Shown here: positions 19,412 to 27,396 of the stretch, in pieces
Layout of the letters: each line of letters opens with the position of its first letter
Position numbering within the stretch: the stretch's first letter is position 1
Source of the DNA: Ligilactobacillus salitolerans
GTDB taxonomy: Bacteria; Bacillota; Bacilli; Lactobacillales; Lactobacillaceae
Direction of reading: 5' to 3'
Assembly: GCF_003864415.1 (NCBI RefSeq)
Contig: NZ_BFFP01000006.1
Coordinates: forward strand, 1 to 64,000
Length of the DNA stretch: 64,000 nt
The notes under the pieces: model-generated
The model's database searches: none
What the model saw: only the letters and a program-made list of their open reading frames with translations
What the model was told of the DNA's origin: nothing
Translations under genes and position numbers: made by a program

Positions 19412-22060
19412 CTAATTTTTGGTTTTACGATATTTTTTAACTTTAGCAGGTATAAATTCCCAACTCAGCACCAGGATCAAGCAAATCGCTGACAGAGCTG
19501 CTCCCAGGTAAAGATATGGCGGGGTGTAGGTCATGGTTACAGTATGCGTACCCTTGGAGATTTTGGCGCCAATAAAAGTGTTTTGTAATTTAAAGGTTGG
19601 GACACGGTTTCCGTCAATTTTAACCTGCCAACCCTGCGAATATGGGATCGTAGTCGCAAAAATCTGCTGGTTGTCTTTAATTGAAATTTTGCCAGTCAAA
19701 TGGCGGTTGTTAACTTTTTTAACATGCCATGAATGCCGCTTGAGTTGACGTAATTTTTCCGTGACAGACTGCCGATCTAGTTGATATAAAACAAAATTAT
19801 CTAAGAAGAGTGAATTCTTTTTAAACCTGGCAGTGATCGTTACTTCATTGCCCTTAGAATGGTCAGCAACATTTAGGATCACGTTATGGCGGAAGGTGCC
19901 ATAATGATACAGCGGGCGGCTGCCAGTATAGGTTTCGACATTGGTTTCCTCAAGACCTGGCCCAAAGGTCAAATAATACGGATCATTGGTTTGAGGTGTG
20001 AATTTGAACACTACTTGAGCTGGTGCTTTTTTATTTTTCTTTTTTAAGAGCGAGCCGGTCAAGTTGACCGTTTTATCCGCATTCTGGAAAACAACTTCGT
20101 TGAAGTTTTTGGCGGTAAAATAGCGGGTCGTTGGCCATGTTCCAGTTGCAGCATTCAACCATTTGGTCTGATAATTGATCGGCTCATTAAATGGCAGTTT
20201 TACCTGTTGTAAAGCAATATTAGCACTATAACCCATAGTTGTTGCCAGGGGGTTTTGATAGATTTGAGTCAGGTCACCATCCTTAACTAACCGATAGTCC
20301 TGTAGGTCTGGGCGCAAGGTTAGCGGCGAGAGCGCCTTTTTTTGCTTTGCCGGGATCGAGATCTCACTTGCATCTTTAGGACGCAAAAAGTATTTCATTC
20401 CCAGCAAAGCATCACTGATCAAGGTCCCGTTGGAATAAGCAACATAGTTGTCTCCATCGGGATCACCGATCTGGCCGTAAAAATCAGGGATACTTTTTTC
20501 TAAGGCAGAACTAAAGTATGAACCGGTATTTAGTGAGTGAGCCATGCCGTCATTTTTGGTTCGTGAGTAAGTTTGTCCAGTTCGATAAAGACCAGGATCA
20601 AGCTTAGCCAGTGCTTGGCTGTCATTTTTAAGCGCGCTGTTGGGTTCGGCAAATTCTTTTTGGCTGACATAACTGATATTATTCAAGGAAAAAGCCGCAT
20701 TTGTCAGCATTTCAGCAGCTGCCAAGCAGACCAAGAGGACACGCTGGGTTTGTTTTTGCGGGAATAACAATATCAGTAAGGTTGTTGCCGCAAAAAGTGT
20801 GGATGCCAGTAAGGTGGTCTTCGTAGCGAACGTAAATTGCTTGATGTTAACAGCAACGTAGCCGATGATCCCTGCGTATAAAATGGCAGCAAATAAAATT
20901 TTGAGTGCAGAAACTCTGACAGACTCCCGGAGATTTAATGCACCTAAGTAAACCATCCAGAAGCTGACGACAAATGAGAAACGGTAAGGATACCAGACAG
21001 GAAACTGTAAGCCGTGCCAGAAAAGATCAAGTGGTTCAAAACACAATGAGGTGACAAAAAAAGCACTCACTAAGAAGGCAACGAGCCGAGAGGTCCACTT
21101 GAACTTGGAATTAAAGAAGAATAAGACGAAACTGATTAAAACCAAGCTGCCGACAAAAAGATTGGGGAGACCAGAAGGCATTTGTTTAAAGTTAAATGCA
21201 CCGAGCAGTAGTTTACTCAACATCTTTAGAGGCTGGTATTCAAATTTGGCATGGATCACATTGGCGGTGTACTGGCCCTTGCTGCTTTGGAGCGAGAAAA
21301 GAGTTGGTAATAACAAAATTGCGGCTAAGCCGCCGCCCAAAATTGACCGACCGATAAAAAGGCCACAATCCTTGGCCAGCTTTTTGAAAGAAACAAAACT
21401 ATCAGTTGCCAGCCAAATGAAAAAGAGGACTAAAAAGATCACTACCATGTAACCCATATAATAGTTAGTGAGCAGCATTACGGCTAACCAAAATGAGTAG
21501 GCGAGACCATGGCGGTTTTTAAGCAATTCGAACAAGCCGTTGATGATCAAAGGTAAAAAGACTAAGACGTCCATCCAGAGAAGGTTTAATTGATTGGCTA
21601 TCGCCCAGCCCATCATTGAGTATGCCAGGGCAAAGACCGGAACCATCAAGCCATGCTGCAAGCGTTGTTTAGTCAATAAACGCCCCATGGTATAACCTGC
21701 ACAGCCATATTTAGCCAGGGTGACTAGCATAACTCCGGCAGTGATCGACTTGCCCGCAAAGGGGAGCAGCAAGAGATTGAAGGGACTCATTAAGTAATAA
21801 GCAAATTCACCCAGCATCTCCCCGCCGATGGCTTTGTTAAAGGTAAAAAAAAAACTGCTGGGGTCGCTGAGGATCGTTTTTCTAAAGTACGCAAAAAAGT
21901 CGACATATTGCTGCCCCAGATCCACTGTTAATAAGGTGTTTGAACCGAAGGGGAACATCTTGCGATAAATAAAGTAGCTTAGCATCAACCCGACTGGTAA
22001 CCAGAAACTTAAAAGGAGCGGGTAATGCTTATTTATGTATAAAACGATCCTATTTTTCAT
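19412..22060 (-). CDS. YfhO family membrane protein
   Basis: Large polytopic membrane protein of the YfhO family (GT-C-like fold). The B. subtilis member is linked to glycosylation of lipoteichoic acid, so a role in decorating wall or membrane glycopolymers is likely but inferred. The 882-residue product has a short cytoplasmic start, a first membrane helix at about 13-31, the acidic VDLGQQYVDFF motif after it, about a dozen further helices to near residue 440, a large extracytoplasmic domain (about 450-840), a last helix at about 851-871 and a basic tail. GGAAGG precedes the ATG. It is a single gene facing rexA. Confidence 0.88.
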   Translation of the reverse strand: MKNRIVLYINKHYPLLLSFWLPVGLMLSYFIYRKMFPFGSNTLLTVDLGQQYVDFFAYFRKTILSDPSSFFFTFNKAIGGEMLGEFAYYLMSPFNLLLLPFAGKSITAGVMLVTLAKYGCAGYTMGRLLTKQRLQHGLMVPVFALAYSMMGWAIANQLNLLWMDVLVFLPLIINGLFELLKNRHGLAYSFWLAVMLLTNYYMGYMVVIFLVLFFIWLATDSFVSFKKLAKDCGLFIGRSILGGGLAAILLLPTLFSLQSSKGQYTANVIHAKFEYQPLKMLSKLLLGAFNFKQMPSGLPNLFVGSLVLISFVLFFFNSKFKWTSRLVAFLVSAFFVTSLCFEPLDLFWHGLQFPVWYPYRFSFVVSFWMVYLGALNLRESVRVSALKILFAAILYAGIIGYVAVNIKQFTFATKTTLLASTLFAATTLLILLFPQKQTQRVLLVCLAAAEMLTNAAFSLNNISYVSQKEFAEPNSALKNDSQALAKLDPGLYRTGQTYSRTKNDGMAHSLNTGSYFSSALEKSIPDFYGQIGDPDGDNYVAYSNGTLISDALLGMKYFLRPKDASEISIPAKQKKALSPLTLRPDLQDYRLVKDGDLTQIYQNPLATTMGYSANIALQQVKLPFNEPINYQTKWLNAATGTWPTTRYFTAKNFNEVVFQNADKTVNLTGSLLKKKNKKAPAQVVFKFTPQTNDPYYLTFGPGLEETNVETYTGSRPLYHYGTFRHNVILNVADHSKGNEVTITARFKKNSLFLDNFVLYQLDRQSVTEKLRQLKRHSWHVKKVNNRHLTGKISIKDNQQIFATTIPYSQGWQVKIDGNRVPTFKLQNTFIGAKISKGTHTVTMTYTPPYLYLGAALSAICLILVLSWEFIPAKVKKYRKTKN

Positions 22061-22231
22061 TGACTAAACCTTCCATATTACAAAAATATTGGTGTAAACT
22101 ACTTTCCAATCAGGCTTTTAGCTAAATAATTTGCAGCCAAGAACTAACTTAGAATAACATAGTTATTTTTGAATGTCAGTATTTCAGTTACACCTAAATA
22201 CAATCTTATAGGAAGACCTAGACTTCAACTC

Positions 22232-22265
22232 ACAAAAAAAGACTTACACAAAATGTGCAAATCTT
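22232..22265 (-). terminator. Terminator after the small minus-strand gene
   Basis: Bases 22239-22250 pair with 22254-22265 (12 pairs, two of them G-U, three-base loop). In the minus direction a run of seven T follows. It lies 57 bases past the stop of the small gene and before the yfhO-family gene, so the two are probably separate units. Confidence 0.75.
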
Positions 22266-22321
22266 TTCTCTTTCTGCTCAATTAAAAATAGAATACGTTT
22301 GCAAGAACGCTTACAAAACAA

Positions 22322-22558
22322 CTAAGCTAAAATCTCACGTACGATGAATTCCTTATGCTCTTCTTTTTCTTGAGAGTCTGTGCTTTCATTGATCTTTTGG
22401 CATTCGAAGAGTAAAGTCTTCATATCTTGGCCAGATAATGTGTATTCTTCACTAACACCAGCAACCTCAGGATGATATTTTTTCAAGGCATAGGCGTTAT
22501 TTTCGTCAACATAAACATCGAAATCACCAAAGTTTGCTTGATAGTTTAATTTACTCAT
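22322..22558 (-). CDS. Small acidic hypothetical protein, 78 aa
   Basis: Product not recognised. The sequence starts MSKLNYQANFGDFDVYVDEN, is soluble, acidic, has one cysteine and no membrane segment; the C-terminal half (about 40-75) looks helical and highly charged. I choose the ATG at 22558; an in-frame GTG at 22567 would add three residues. An AAAGAGAG purine stretch lies upstream. It has its own promoter (TTTACA, complement of 22615-22620, 16 bases from TACAAT, complement of 22593-22598) and its own terminator, which supports a real monocistronic gene. Confidence 0.65.
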   Translation of the reverse strand: MSKLNYQANFGDFDVYVDENNAYALKKYHPEVAGVSEEYTLSGQDMKTLLFECQKINESTDSQEKEEHKEFIVREILA

Positions 22559-22951
22559 ATTGATCACTCTCTTTCTTTAAATTTACAATTTCATTGTACA
22601 TCATAGAATATCAATGTAAAGGGTTTCACAAGCGTAAACGTTGGTTTTCTGAGATCAAAGTAAACTGATCTTTGATGTGACGGTATCGCTAAAAATATTA
22701 AGAAAAGTTTAAGCTCAGTAAATTGTGTAAAACGTTTTCAATTCGCGATGGCCTGCGTGCTGGTTAACTTCTTTTTGTATAGTTGACTAAATTTAAACAG
22801 GTTCTCGTTGATTTATTGGGTCCTGTCAAGGAAAAATACTTAACAAAAAGCAAAAAATACTGGTAATCACTAATAAAAGATGATATTATATTAACGTTAA
22901 AGGCGCTCATGTGCCTTTGGAATACGAAAAGGTAGTTTGGAGGGTCTTAAG
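22559..22951. other. Intergenic region between the 78-aa gene and rpmG
   Basis: The divergent gap of nearly 400 bases holds the minus-strand promoter of the 78-aa gene (22593-22620) and, at the other end, the rpmG promoter. The latter is TATTAT at 22884-22889 with a TG extension and a weak TGGTAA at 22861-22866. The rpmG leader contains a hairpin (22899-22906 with 22911-22918, loop TCAT). A palindrome AAAACGTTTT sits at about 22729-22738. The remaining 100 to 150 bases show no gene or repeat that I can see. Confidence 0.55.
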
Positions 22952-23101
22952 ATGCGTGTACACATTACATTAGAATGCACAGAATGTCATGAACGGACAT
23001 ACCTGTCAAGCAAGAACAAACGTAATAATCCTGATCGCTTGGAGCTCAAGAAATATTGCCCACGTGACCACAAAGTTACATTACATCGTGAAACAAAATA
23101 A
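22952..23101 (+). CDS. rpmG: 50S ribosomal protein L33
   Basis: A 49-residue ribosomal protein with the L33 pattern [12 protein letters not shown] near the start, then [19 protein letters not shown] and HRETK at the end. The first zinc-ribbon pair CTEC is present, but the second pair is reduced to one cysteine (CPRDH), so the protein is between the zinc-binding and zinc-free types. TGGAGGG precedes the ATG by a normal distance. It has its own promoter and a strong terminator and is therefore a monocistronic unit ahead of fthC. Confidence 0.95.
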   Translation: MRVHITLECTECHERTYLSSKNKRNNPDRLELKKYCPRDHKVTLHRETK

Positions 23102-23130
23102 CAACAGGAAAAGTTCCTGTTGTTTTTTTC
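23100..23130 (+). terminator. Terminator after rpmG
   Basis: Bases 23101-23110 pair perfectly with 23114-23123 around a three-base loop, followed by a run of T. Confidence 0.92.
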
Positions 23131-23161
23131 TATACAAAACAAAGCTTAAAGGAGTTTTTTG

Positions 23162-23752
23162 ATGCCCCTAAAAGAAGAAGTTCGGCGGCAGCAAGCGGCG
23201 ATTTTTAGTGAGCTGGCAGATAGCTGGGAGCAAAAACAAGCCGAAATAATAATCTATCAAAAATTGATCAATTCAAACCTCTGGCAAAATGCCAAGACGA
23301 TCGGACTGACGCTCAGCAATCCGGGGGAGTTTGATACTCAGCCTTTGATCGGATTGGCGAATGCTGTGGGGAAAAGGGTCGTTGTTCCACGCACAAGACC
23401 AGCCAGAAAAATGGACTTTTGCCAGTTGACACCACAAACGCCGCTGGTTTTGACTAAGTTTGGTGTTTATGAACCAGATGAACAAATTGCCGCGGTGAAT
23501 AAAGAGCAAATCGATTTGCTGGTCGTCCCAGGCCTAGCTTTCAGCGCAGCTGGTGACAGGATCGGCTTTGGCGGCGGCTTTTATGACCGTTTTTTGGCGG
23601 ATTATCGTGGGATCGTTGTTAGCTGTGCCGAGCCAAAGCGCTTCTTTGCTGAAAAAAATTGGGCCTCTGAAGACACTGACCAGTTGATCGCCAACGTCTT
23701 GACGGTCTCAGGCTGGTTTGGTACAAATTCACAAAGAGGTGAAAAACGATGA
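23162..23752 (+). CDS. fthC: 5-formyltetrahydrofolate cyclo-ligase
   Basis: Converts 5-formyl-THF to 5,10-methenyl-THF with ATP, returning stored folate to one-carbon metabolism. The 196-residue product has the N-terminal basic helix (KEEVRRQQ), the substrate pocket region and the family signature GDRIGFGGGFYDRFL near residue 135. The ATG at 23162 is preceded by AAGGAG; the adjacent in-frame TTG is a less likely start. Its stop overlaps the rhomboid gene start by four bases (ATGA), a pairing common in lactobacilli. Confidence 0.95.
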   Translation: MPLKEEVRRQQAAIFSELADSWEQKQAEIIIYQKLINSNLWQNAKTIGLTLSNPGEFDTQPLIGLANAVGKRVVVPRTRPARKMDFCQLTPQTPLVLTKFGVYEPDEQIAAVNKEQIDLLVVPGLAFSAAGDRIGFGGGFYDRFLADYRGIVVSCAEPKRFFAEKNWASEDTDQLIANVLTVSGWFGTNSQRGEKR

Positions 23753-24402
23753 GTGGGCGGAAGAGACCGACTGCAACGATCGGCTTAATTATTATCAACA
23801 TTATAGTATATTTGCTGATGACGATTGCTGGAGGCAGCCAGGCACCGGGTGTTTTGCTGAAGTTTGGTGCTAAGTACGGCCCATTGATCGCTCAAGGAGA
23901 ATGGTGGCGGCTGTTCAACCCGATGTTTATGCACATTGGACTACAGCATATTGTTTTGAATATGGTCACTTTGTACTTCATTGGCATGCAAATCGAGGAA
24001 ATCTTTGGAAAATGGCGGTTTGTTTCTTTATATTTATTGAGCGGGATCGGCGGAAACATCGCCAGTTTTGCTTTTAGTCCAGGACTCTCTGCCGGCGCCT
24101 CGACTTCAATTTTTGGCCTGTTTGGTGCTTTTTTGATGTTGGGCGAGTCCTTTCGCCAAAATGCATATATCAGAGCGACTGCACGCCAATTTTTGATCCT
24201 AGTGATCTTAAACTTAGGACTTGGGTTTACTGGGATCGATATTGCAGGACATCTTGGCGGCCTTGCAGCCGGATTTTTGACAGCCTATGTTTTAGAAGCA
24301 CCACGATTGGGAAAGGTTCCCTGGCATAGAAGATTGAGTGCTTTTGCAGCTTTAATAATTATTTATGTGATACTTACTGTAGCCGGTTTCAAAACCTATT
24401 GA
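23749..24402 (+). CDS. Rhomboid family intramembrane serine protease
   Basis: Integral membrane protease that cleaves membrane helices. The 217-residue product has six to seven predicted helices; the catalytic Ser is S118 in GASTSIFG and the catalytic His is H168 in AGHLGG. The usual glycine after the serine is Thr119 here, a mild deviation. The Trp-Trp-Arg loop (GEWWRLFNPMFMHIG) and the HIVLNM helix are typical for the YqgP/GluP and GlpG group. No extra N-terminal domain is present, so it is the short bacterial form. Overlaps fthC by four bases and is probably cotranscribed with it. Confidence 0.93.
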   Translation: MSGRKRPTATIGLIIINIIVYLLMTIAGGSQAPGVLLKFGAKYGPLIAQGEWWRLFNPMFMHIGLQHIVLNMVTLYFIGMQIEEIFGKWRFVSLYLLSGIGGNIASFAFSPGLSAGASTSIFGLFGAFLMLGESFRQNAYIRATARQFLILVILNLGLGFTGIDIAGHLGGLAAGFLTAYVLEAPRLGKVPWHRRLSAFAALIIIYVILTVAGFKTY

Positions 24403-24433
24403 TTTTCGGTATAATGGAAAGGAATGTTTATTC

Positions 24434-24652
24434 GTGAAGACTCTCTATGATGTTCAGCAGCTTCTCAAGAAGTTTGGTGTCTTCGTCTATGTCGGTAAAC
24501 GCCTCTGGGACATTGAACTGATGGCTTTAGAGCTTGATCATCTACGGACTTCCGGCGTGATCAGCAATGATACTTTTATCAAGGCGAAACTGGTGTTGGA
24601 GCGAGAACATCACCTGGAAGAAAAACGCGAACAAGCTAAAAATAACAGTTAG
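24434..24652 (+). CDS. yqgQ: YqgQ family protein (DUF910)
   Basis: A 72-residue, mostly helical soluble protein with the YqgQ pattern: MKTLYDVQQLLKKFG, then VYVGKRLWDIELM and a charged tail. Function in Firmicutes is unknown; it is found between the rhomboid gene and glcK in many of them, as here. The start is a GTG with GGAA upstream. A TATAAT at 24410-24415 inside the end of the previous gene region may give it an additional promoter, though the -35 (TTTCAA) is weak. glcK starts 16 bases after its stop. Confidence 0.88.
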   Translation: MKTLYDVQQLLKKFGVFVYVGKRLWDIELMALELDHLRTSGVISNDTFIKAKLVLEREHHLEEKREQAKNNS

Positions 24653-24668
24653 TAAGGGGAACAGGTAA

Positions 24669-25628
24669 ATGGATAAGAAACTGCTCGGGATAGATTTAGG
24701 CGGAACAACGATCAAATTTGGTATTTTATCACTTGATGGCGAGATCCAGCAAAAGTGGAGTGTTGAAACTAATATTTTAGATGAAGGTTCGCACATTGTT
24801 CCGGATATCATTGAATCGATCAATCATCACCTTGACATGTACAAAATGCCGCAAGAACAGTTTGTAGGGATCGGAATGGGAACTCCCGGGACCGTCGATT
24901 TAGAAAAAGGAACAGTTGTTGGAGCTTACAACCTTAACTGGAAGACTACCCAGCACATTAAAGATGAGATCGAAAAAGGAACAGGTATTAAATTTGCAGT
25001 CGATAATGACGCTAACGTGGCTGCTTTAGGCGAAGCCTGGAAGGGCGCCGGCAACAATTCTGACGAAGTTGTTTTTGTTACCTTAGGGACCGGTGTTGGC
25101 GGCGGAGTTATCAGCAATGGTGAATTGCTGCATGGTCAAGGCGCAGCTGGCGAGATCGGTCATATGAACGTTCATCCGAACGGCTACCTATGCACTTGCG
25201 GCGGACATGGCTGCTTAGAAACTTATACTTCTGCAACTGGTGTGGTACATATTGCCCGTGACCAAGCGGAAAAATATGCCGGCAGCTCACAACTTAAAGC
25301 AGCTCTTGATAACGGGACTGACATTAGTTCAAAGGATGTTTTTGACACTGCTAAACAAGAAGATCCATTGGCATTACGGGTCGTAGATGAAGTCTGCTAC
25401 TACTTGGGAATGGCTAGCGCAAATATTGCGGCTTTAACTAATCCGGAATATATCGTGATCGGCGGCGGTGTTTCAGCAGCTGGCGATTTCTTGTTGGACC
25501 GGGTCGTTGCGAACTTTAAGCAGTTTGCTTTCCCAACGATCAGAGAATCAACCACACTTAGATTAGCAGAACTAGGCAATGATGCCGGCTTGATTGGTGC
25601 TGCTTCATTGGCTTTGAAATTACAATAA
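24669..25628 (+). CDS. glcK: Glucokinase, ROK family
   Basis: Phosphorylates glucose to glucose-6-phosphate with ATP for glycolysis. The 319-residue product begins with the phosphate-binding LGIDLGGTTIKFG, has the sugar-binding DNDANVAALGE, the glycine-rich LGTGVGGGVI, and the ROK zinc-binding signature with cysteines in CTCGGHGC followed by LETYTSATG. No DNA-binding domain is present, so it is a kinase and not a ROK repressor. GGGGA precedes the ATG. It sits in the conserved yqgQ-glcK-rhodanese order. Confidence 0.96.
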   Translation: MDKKLLGIDLGGTTIKFGILSLDGEIQQKWSVETNILDEGSHIVPDIIESINHHLDMYKMPQEQFVGIGMGTPGTVDLEKGTVVGAYNLNWKTTQHIKDEIEKGTGIKFAVDNDANVAALGEAWKGAGNNSDEVVFVTLGTGVGGGVISNGELLHGQGAAGEIGHMNVHPNGYLCTCGGHGCLETYTSATGVVHIARDQAEKYAGSSQLKAALDNGTDISSKDVFDTAKQEDPLALRVVDEVCYYLGMASANIAALTNPEYIVIGGGVSAAGDFLLDRVVANFKQFAFPTIRESTTLRLAELGNDAGLIGAASLALKLQ

Positions 25629-25670
25629 ATATCGGTTCAAGGTAAAGAGAAAGAGAAGGGAGTTTTATCA

Positions 25671-26090
25671 GTGTTTGTGCTTGGCAAATTATCAGTAATG
25701 GGTTGGATCAACATTGTGTTGGTCTTGGTTTTAGTTTGGCTGTTTTGGGGTCAGTTTTATTCATATATCCTCGGTCGCAGGTATGCGACTCAGTTGAAAA
25801 ATGATGAGTTTAAAGAAGGCATGCACAAGGCTCAGGTCATCGACGTTCGTGAACCGGAGCAGTTTAAGAAAAAGCATATTCTCGGAGCACGGAATATGCC
25901 TTATTCTCAGTTTAAAATTTATCAGAATAGTTTGCGTAAAGATATGCCGATCTACCTGTATGACGATGCTAAAACAATGGCAGCACGGACCGCAGCTAAG
26001 CTGCATAAGAAGGGCTATAGCGAGATTTATATCCTGAAAGCTGGCTTTGATAAGTGGGACGGCAAGCTGAAGGGAACTAAAGTAAAATAG
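25671..26090 (+). CDS. Rhodanese-like domain membrane protein without catalytic cysteine
   Basis: A 139-residue protein with one N-terminal membrane helix (about residues 9-30) and a cytoplasmic rhodanese domain: VIDVREPEQFKKKHILGARN near residue 56 and KAGFDKWDGKLKG at the end. Where sulfurtransferases have the cysteine loop, this protein reads IYLYDDAKTMAAR, with Asp98 at the cysteine position, so thiosulfate sulfurtransferase activity is not expected. It resembles the YqhL-type protein found next to glcK in Bacilli. The start is GTG, with AAGGGAG seven bases upstream; the gene follows glcK by 42 bases. Confidence 0.88.
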   Translation: MFVLGKLSVMGWINIVLVLVLVWLFWGQFYSYILGRRYATQLKNDEFKEGMHKAQVIDVREPEQFKKKHILGARNMPYSQFKIYQNSLRKDMPIYLYDDAKTMAARTAAKLHKKGYSEIYILKAGFDKWDGKLKGTKVK

Positions 26091-26101
26091 TTTTTAGCAC
26101 T

Positions 26102-26187
26102 AAAATGAGTTGGCTTGTCTCCTCATTTTGTGAAAATGGGCAAGGAGGCGTGTTCTTTCAAGGATGCGGTGAATTGCCCTTTTTTTA
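26102..26187 (+). promoter_or_regulatory. Attenuator-like leader with terminator before miaA
   Basis: Three hairpins overlap. Stem 1 pairs 26102-26109 with 26122-26129. Stem 2 pairs 26122-26129 with 26133-26140 (eight pairs, three-base loop). Stem 3, a terminator, pairs GGGCAA at 26138-26143 with TTGCCC at 26174-26179 and is followed by seven T at 26180-26186. Stems 1 and 2 exclude each other, and stem 2 uses the GGG of stem 3. The minimum reading is a terminator after the rhodanese gene; control of miaA is inference. Confidence 0.5.
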
Positions 26188-26257
26188 GGGAGAAATTATT
26201 CAATTTGAGCTAATTCATCCGAGCTAGTCAAAATTCGGAGCGGAGGCGGAAGCAGAT

Positions 26258-27184
26258 TTGACGCAAAAAGTTTTGTTGATAGTTGGACCTACAGCTGTAG
26301 GCAAGACGACTTTATCGATCGAGTTAGCACAGCTCTTCAACGGTGAGATCATTTCAGGAGACTCGATGCAAGTTTATACCGGTCTGGATATTGGTACTGC
26401 CAAAATCGAACCTGAAGAAATGGCAGGGATCCCCCATTATTTACTGGATATTCTGTCAGTCGACCAAAGATTTTCTGTGGCGGATTTCGTTACATTAAGC
26501 AAGGAAAAATGCCAGGAGATCTCAAGACGGCAAAAATTGCCCCTGATCGTTGGAGGAACAGGCTTTTACTTGCAGGCACTACTTGATGGCTATAATCTAG
26601 GCAGTACTTATAACTCAGCCGGTCAAAAAATTAGGGATGAGCTGCAGCAGTTCGCAGCACAGCAGGGCAAACAGGCACTCTGGGATCGTTTAGAGAAAAT
26701 TGACCCGGCTGCTGCTGTCAAGATCCCAGTTAATAACACGCGTCGAGTGATCCGTGCGTTGGAGGTTTATGAGCAGACAGGCCAGCTTTTTTCTGAGCAA
26801 AAAGACACTCCGACTTTAGAGATAAAGCCCCTAATTATCGGGCTGAATACAGACCGTCAGCTGCTTTATTCACGGATCGACCAGCGCGTTGACCAGATGC
26901 TTGCAAAAGGACTGCTGGCTGAGGCGGAGAAATTGTACAGTGAAGGCGGCTTAGAATTACCAGCGGGGAAAGGAATTGGCTATAAAGAGCTCTTCCCTTA
27001 TTTTGCACAAAAGGCATCATTGGCGGAGTGTGCCTCATTGATCAAGAAAAATTCCCGCCACTATGCAAAACGTCAGTTGACCTGGTTTCACAATAAAATG
27101 GATGTCGAATGGTATGATCTAGTTCAGCATCCAAAAGAAATCGACCAAATAATTACCAGAGTTGGCGAGTGGTTGGCCAATTAG
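26258..27184 (+). CDS. miaA: tRNA dimethylallyltransferase
   Basis: Adds a dimethylallyl group to A37 of tRNAs that read U-starting codons. The 308-residue product has the P-loop GPTAVGKTTLS, the GDSMQVYTGLDIGTAK motif, HYLLDI, the VGGTGFYLQALLDG core and the C-terminal RHYAKRQLTWFHN signature that contacts tRNA. The start is TTG; GGAGG lies about 11 bases upstream and a closer GGAAG is also present. No consensus promoter is visible in the 167-base gap before it, so expression may depend on read-through of the upstream terminator. Confidence 0.96.
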   Translation: MTQKVLLIVGPTAVGKTTLSIELAQLFNGEIISGDSMQVYTGLDIGTAKIEPEEMAGIPHYLLDILSVDQRFSVADFVTLSKEKCQEISRRQKLPLIVGGTGFYLQALLDGYNLGSTYNSAGQKIRDELQQFAAQQGKQALWDRLEKIDPAAAVKIPVNNTRRVIRALEVYEQTGQLFSEQKDTPTLEIKPLIIGLNTDRQLLYSRIDQRVDQMLAKGLLAEAEKLYSEGGLELPAGKGIGYKELFPYFAQKASLAECASLIKKNSRHYAKRQLTWFHNKMDVEWYDLVQHPKEIDQIITRVGEWLAN

Positions 27185-27316
27185 CTTAAAAGAGCCGTTG
27201 TTTGCTGATAGATAGTGTCAAACCAATTTGGTCTAGGCTAAGTTGAGGTGAAAAAAGTCGGTTTGCACAGCCAAAATAATGCAAAAAAGCTACAGTTAAC
27301 AATTATTTTAGCTTTA

Positions 27317-27369
27317 TGTTATAAAATGTAACATTTGATATTGACAAGATTTGGACTACTTGCTATTAT
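27317..27369 (+). promoter_or_regulatory. glnR promoter with GlnR operator
   Basis: TGTTATAAAATGTAACA at 27317-27333 matches the GlnR/TnrA consensus TGTNA-N7-TNACA exactly. Eight bases downstream are TTGACA (27341-27346) and, after 17 bases, TATTAT (27364-27369), a near-ideal promoter. The operator position just upstream of -35 is consistent with autorepression of glnRA by GlnR under good nitrogen supply. I found only one box. Confidence 0.88.
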
Positions 27370-27396
27370 TGGTACGTAGTTTCGAGGGGGAATTTG

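Noticed and set aside
22301-22316. Possible CcpA (cre) site: TGTAAGCGTTCTTGCA on the minus strand
   Set aside because: The left half is ideal but the right half is shifted by two bases, and the site lies between a gene end and its terminator, not at a promoter.
22725-22741. Palindrome AAAACGTTTT resembling a cre core
   Set aside because: The outer TG and CA positions do not fit at the right distance and no promoter lies close by.
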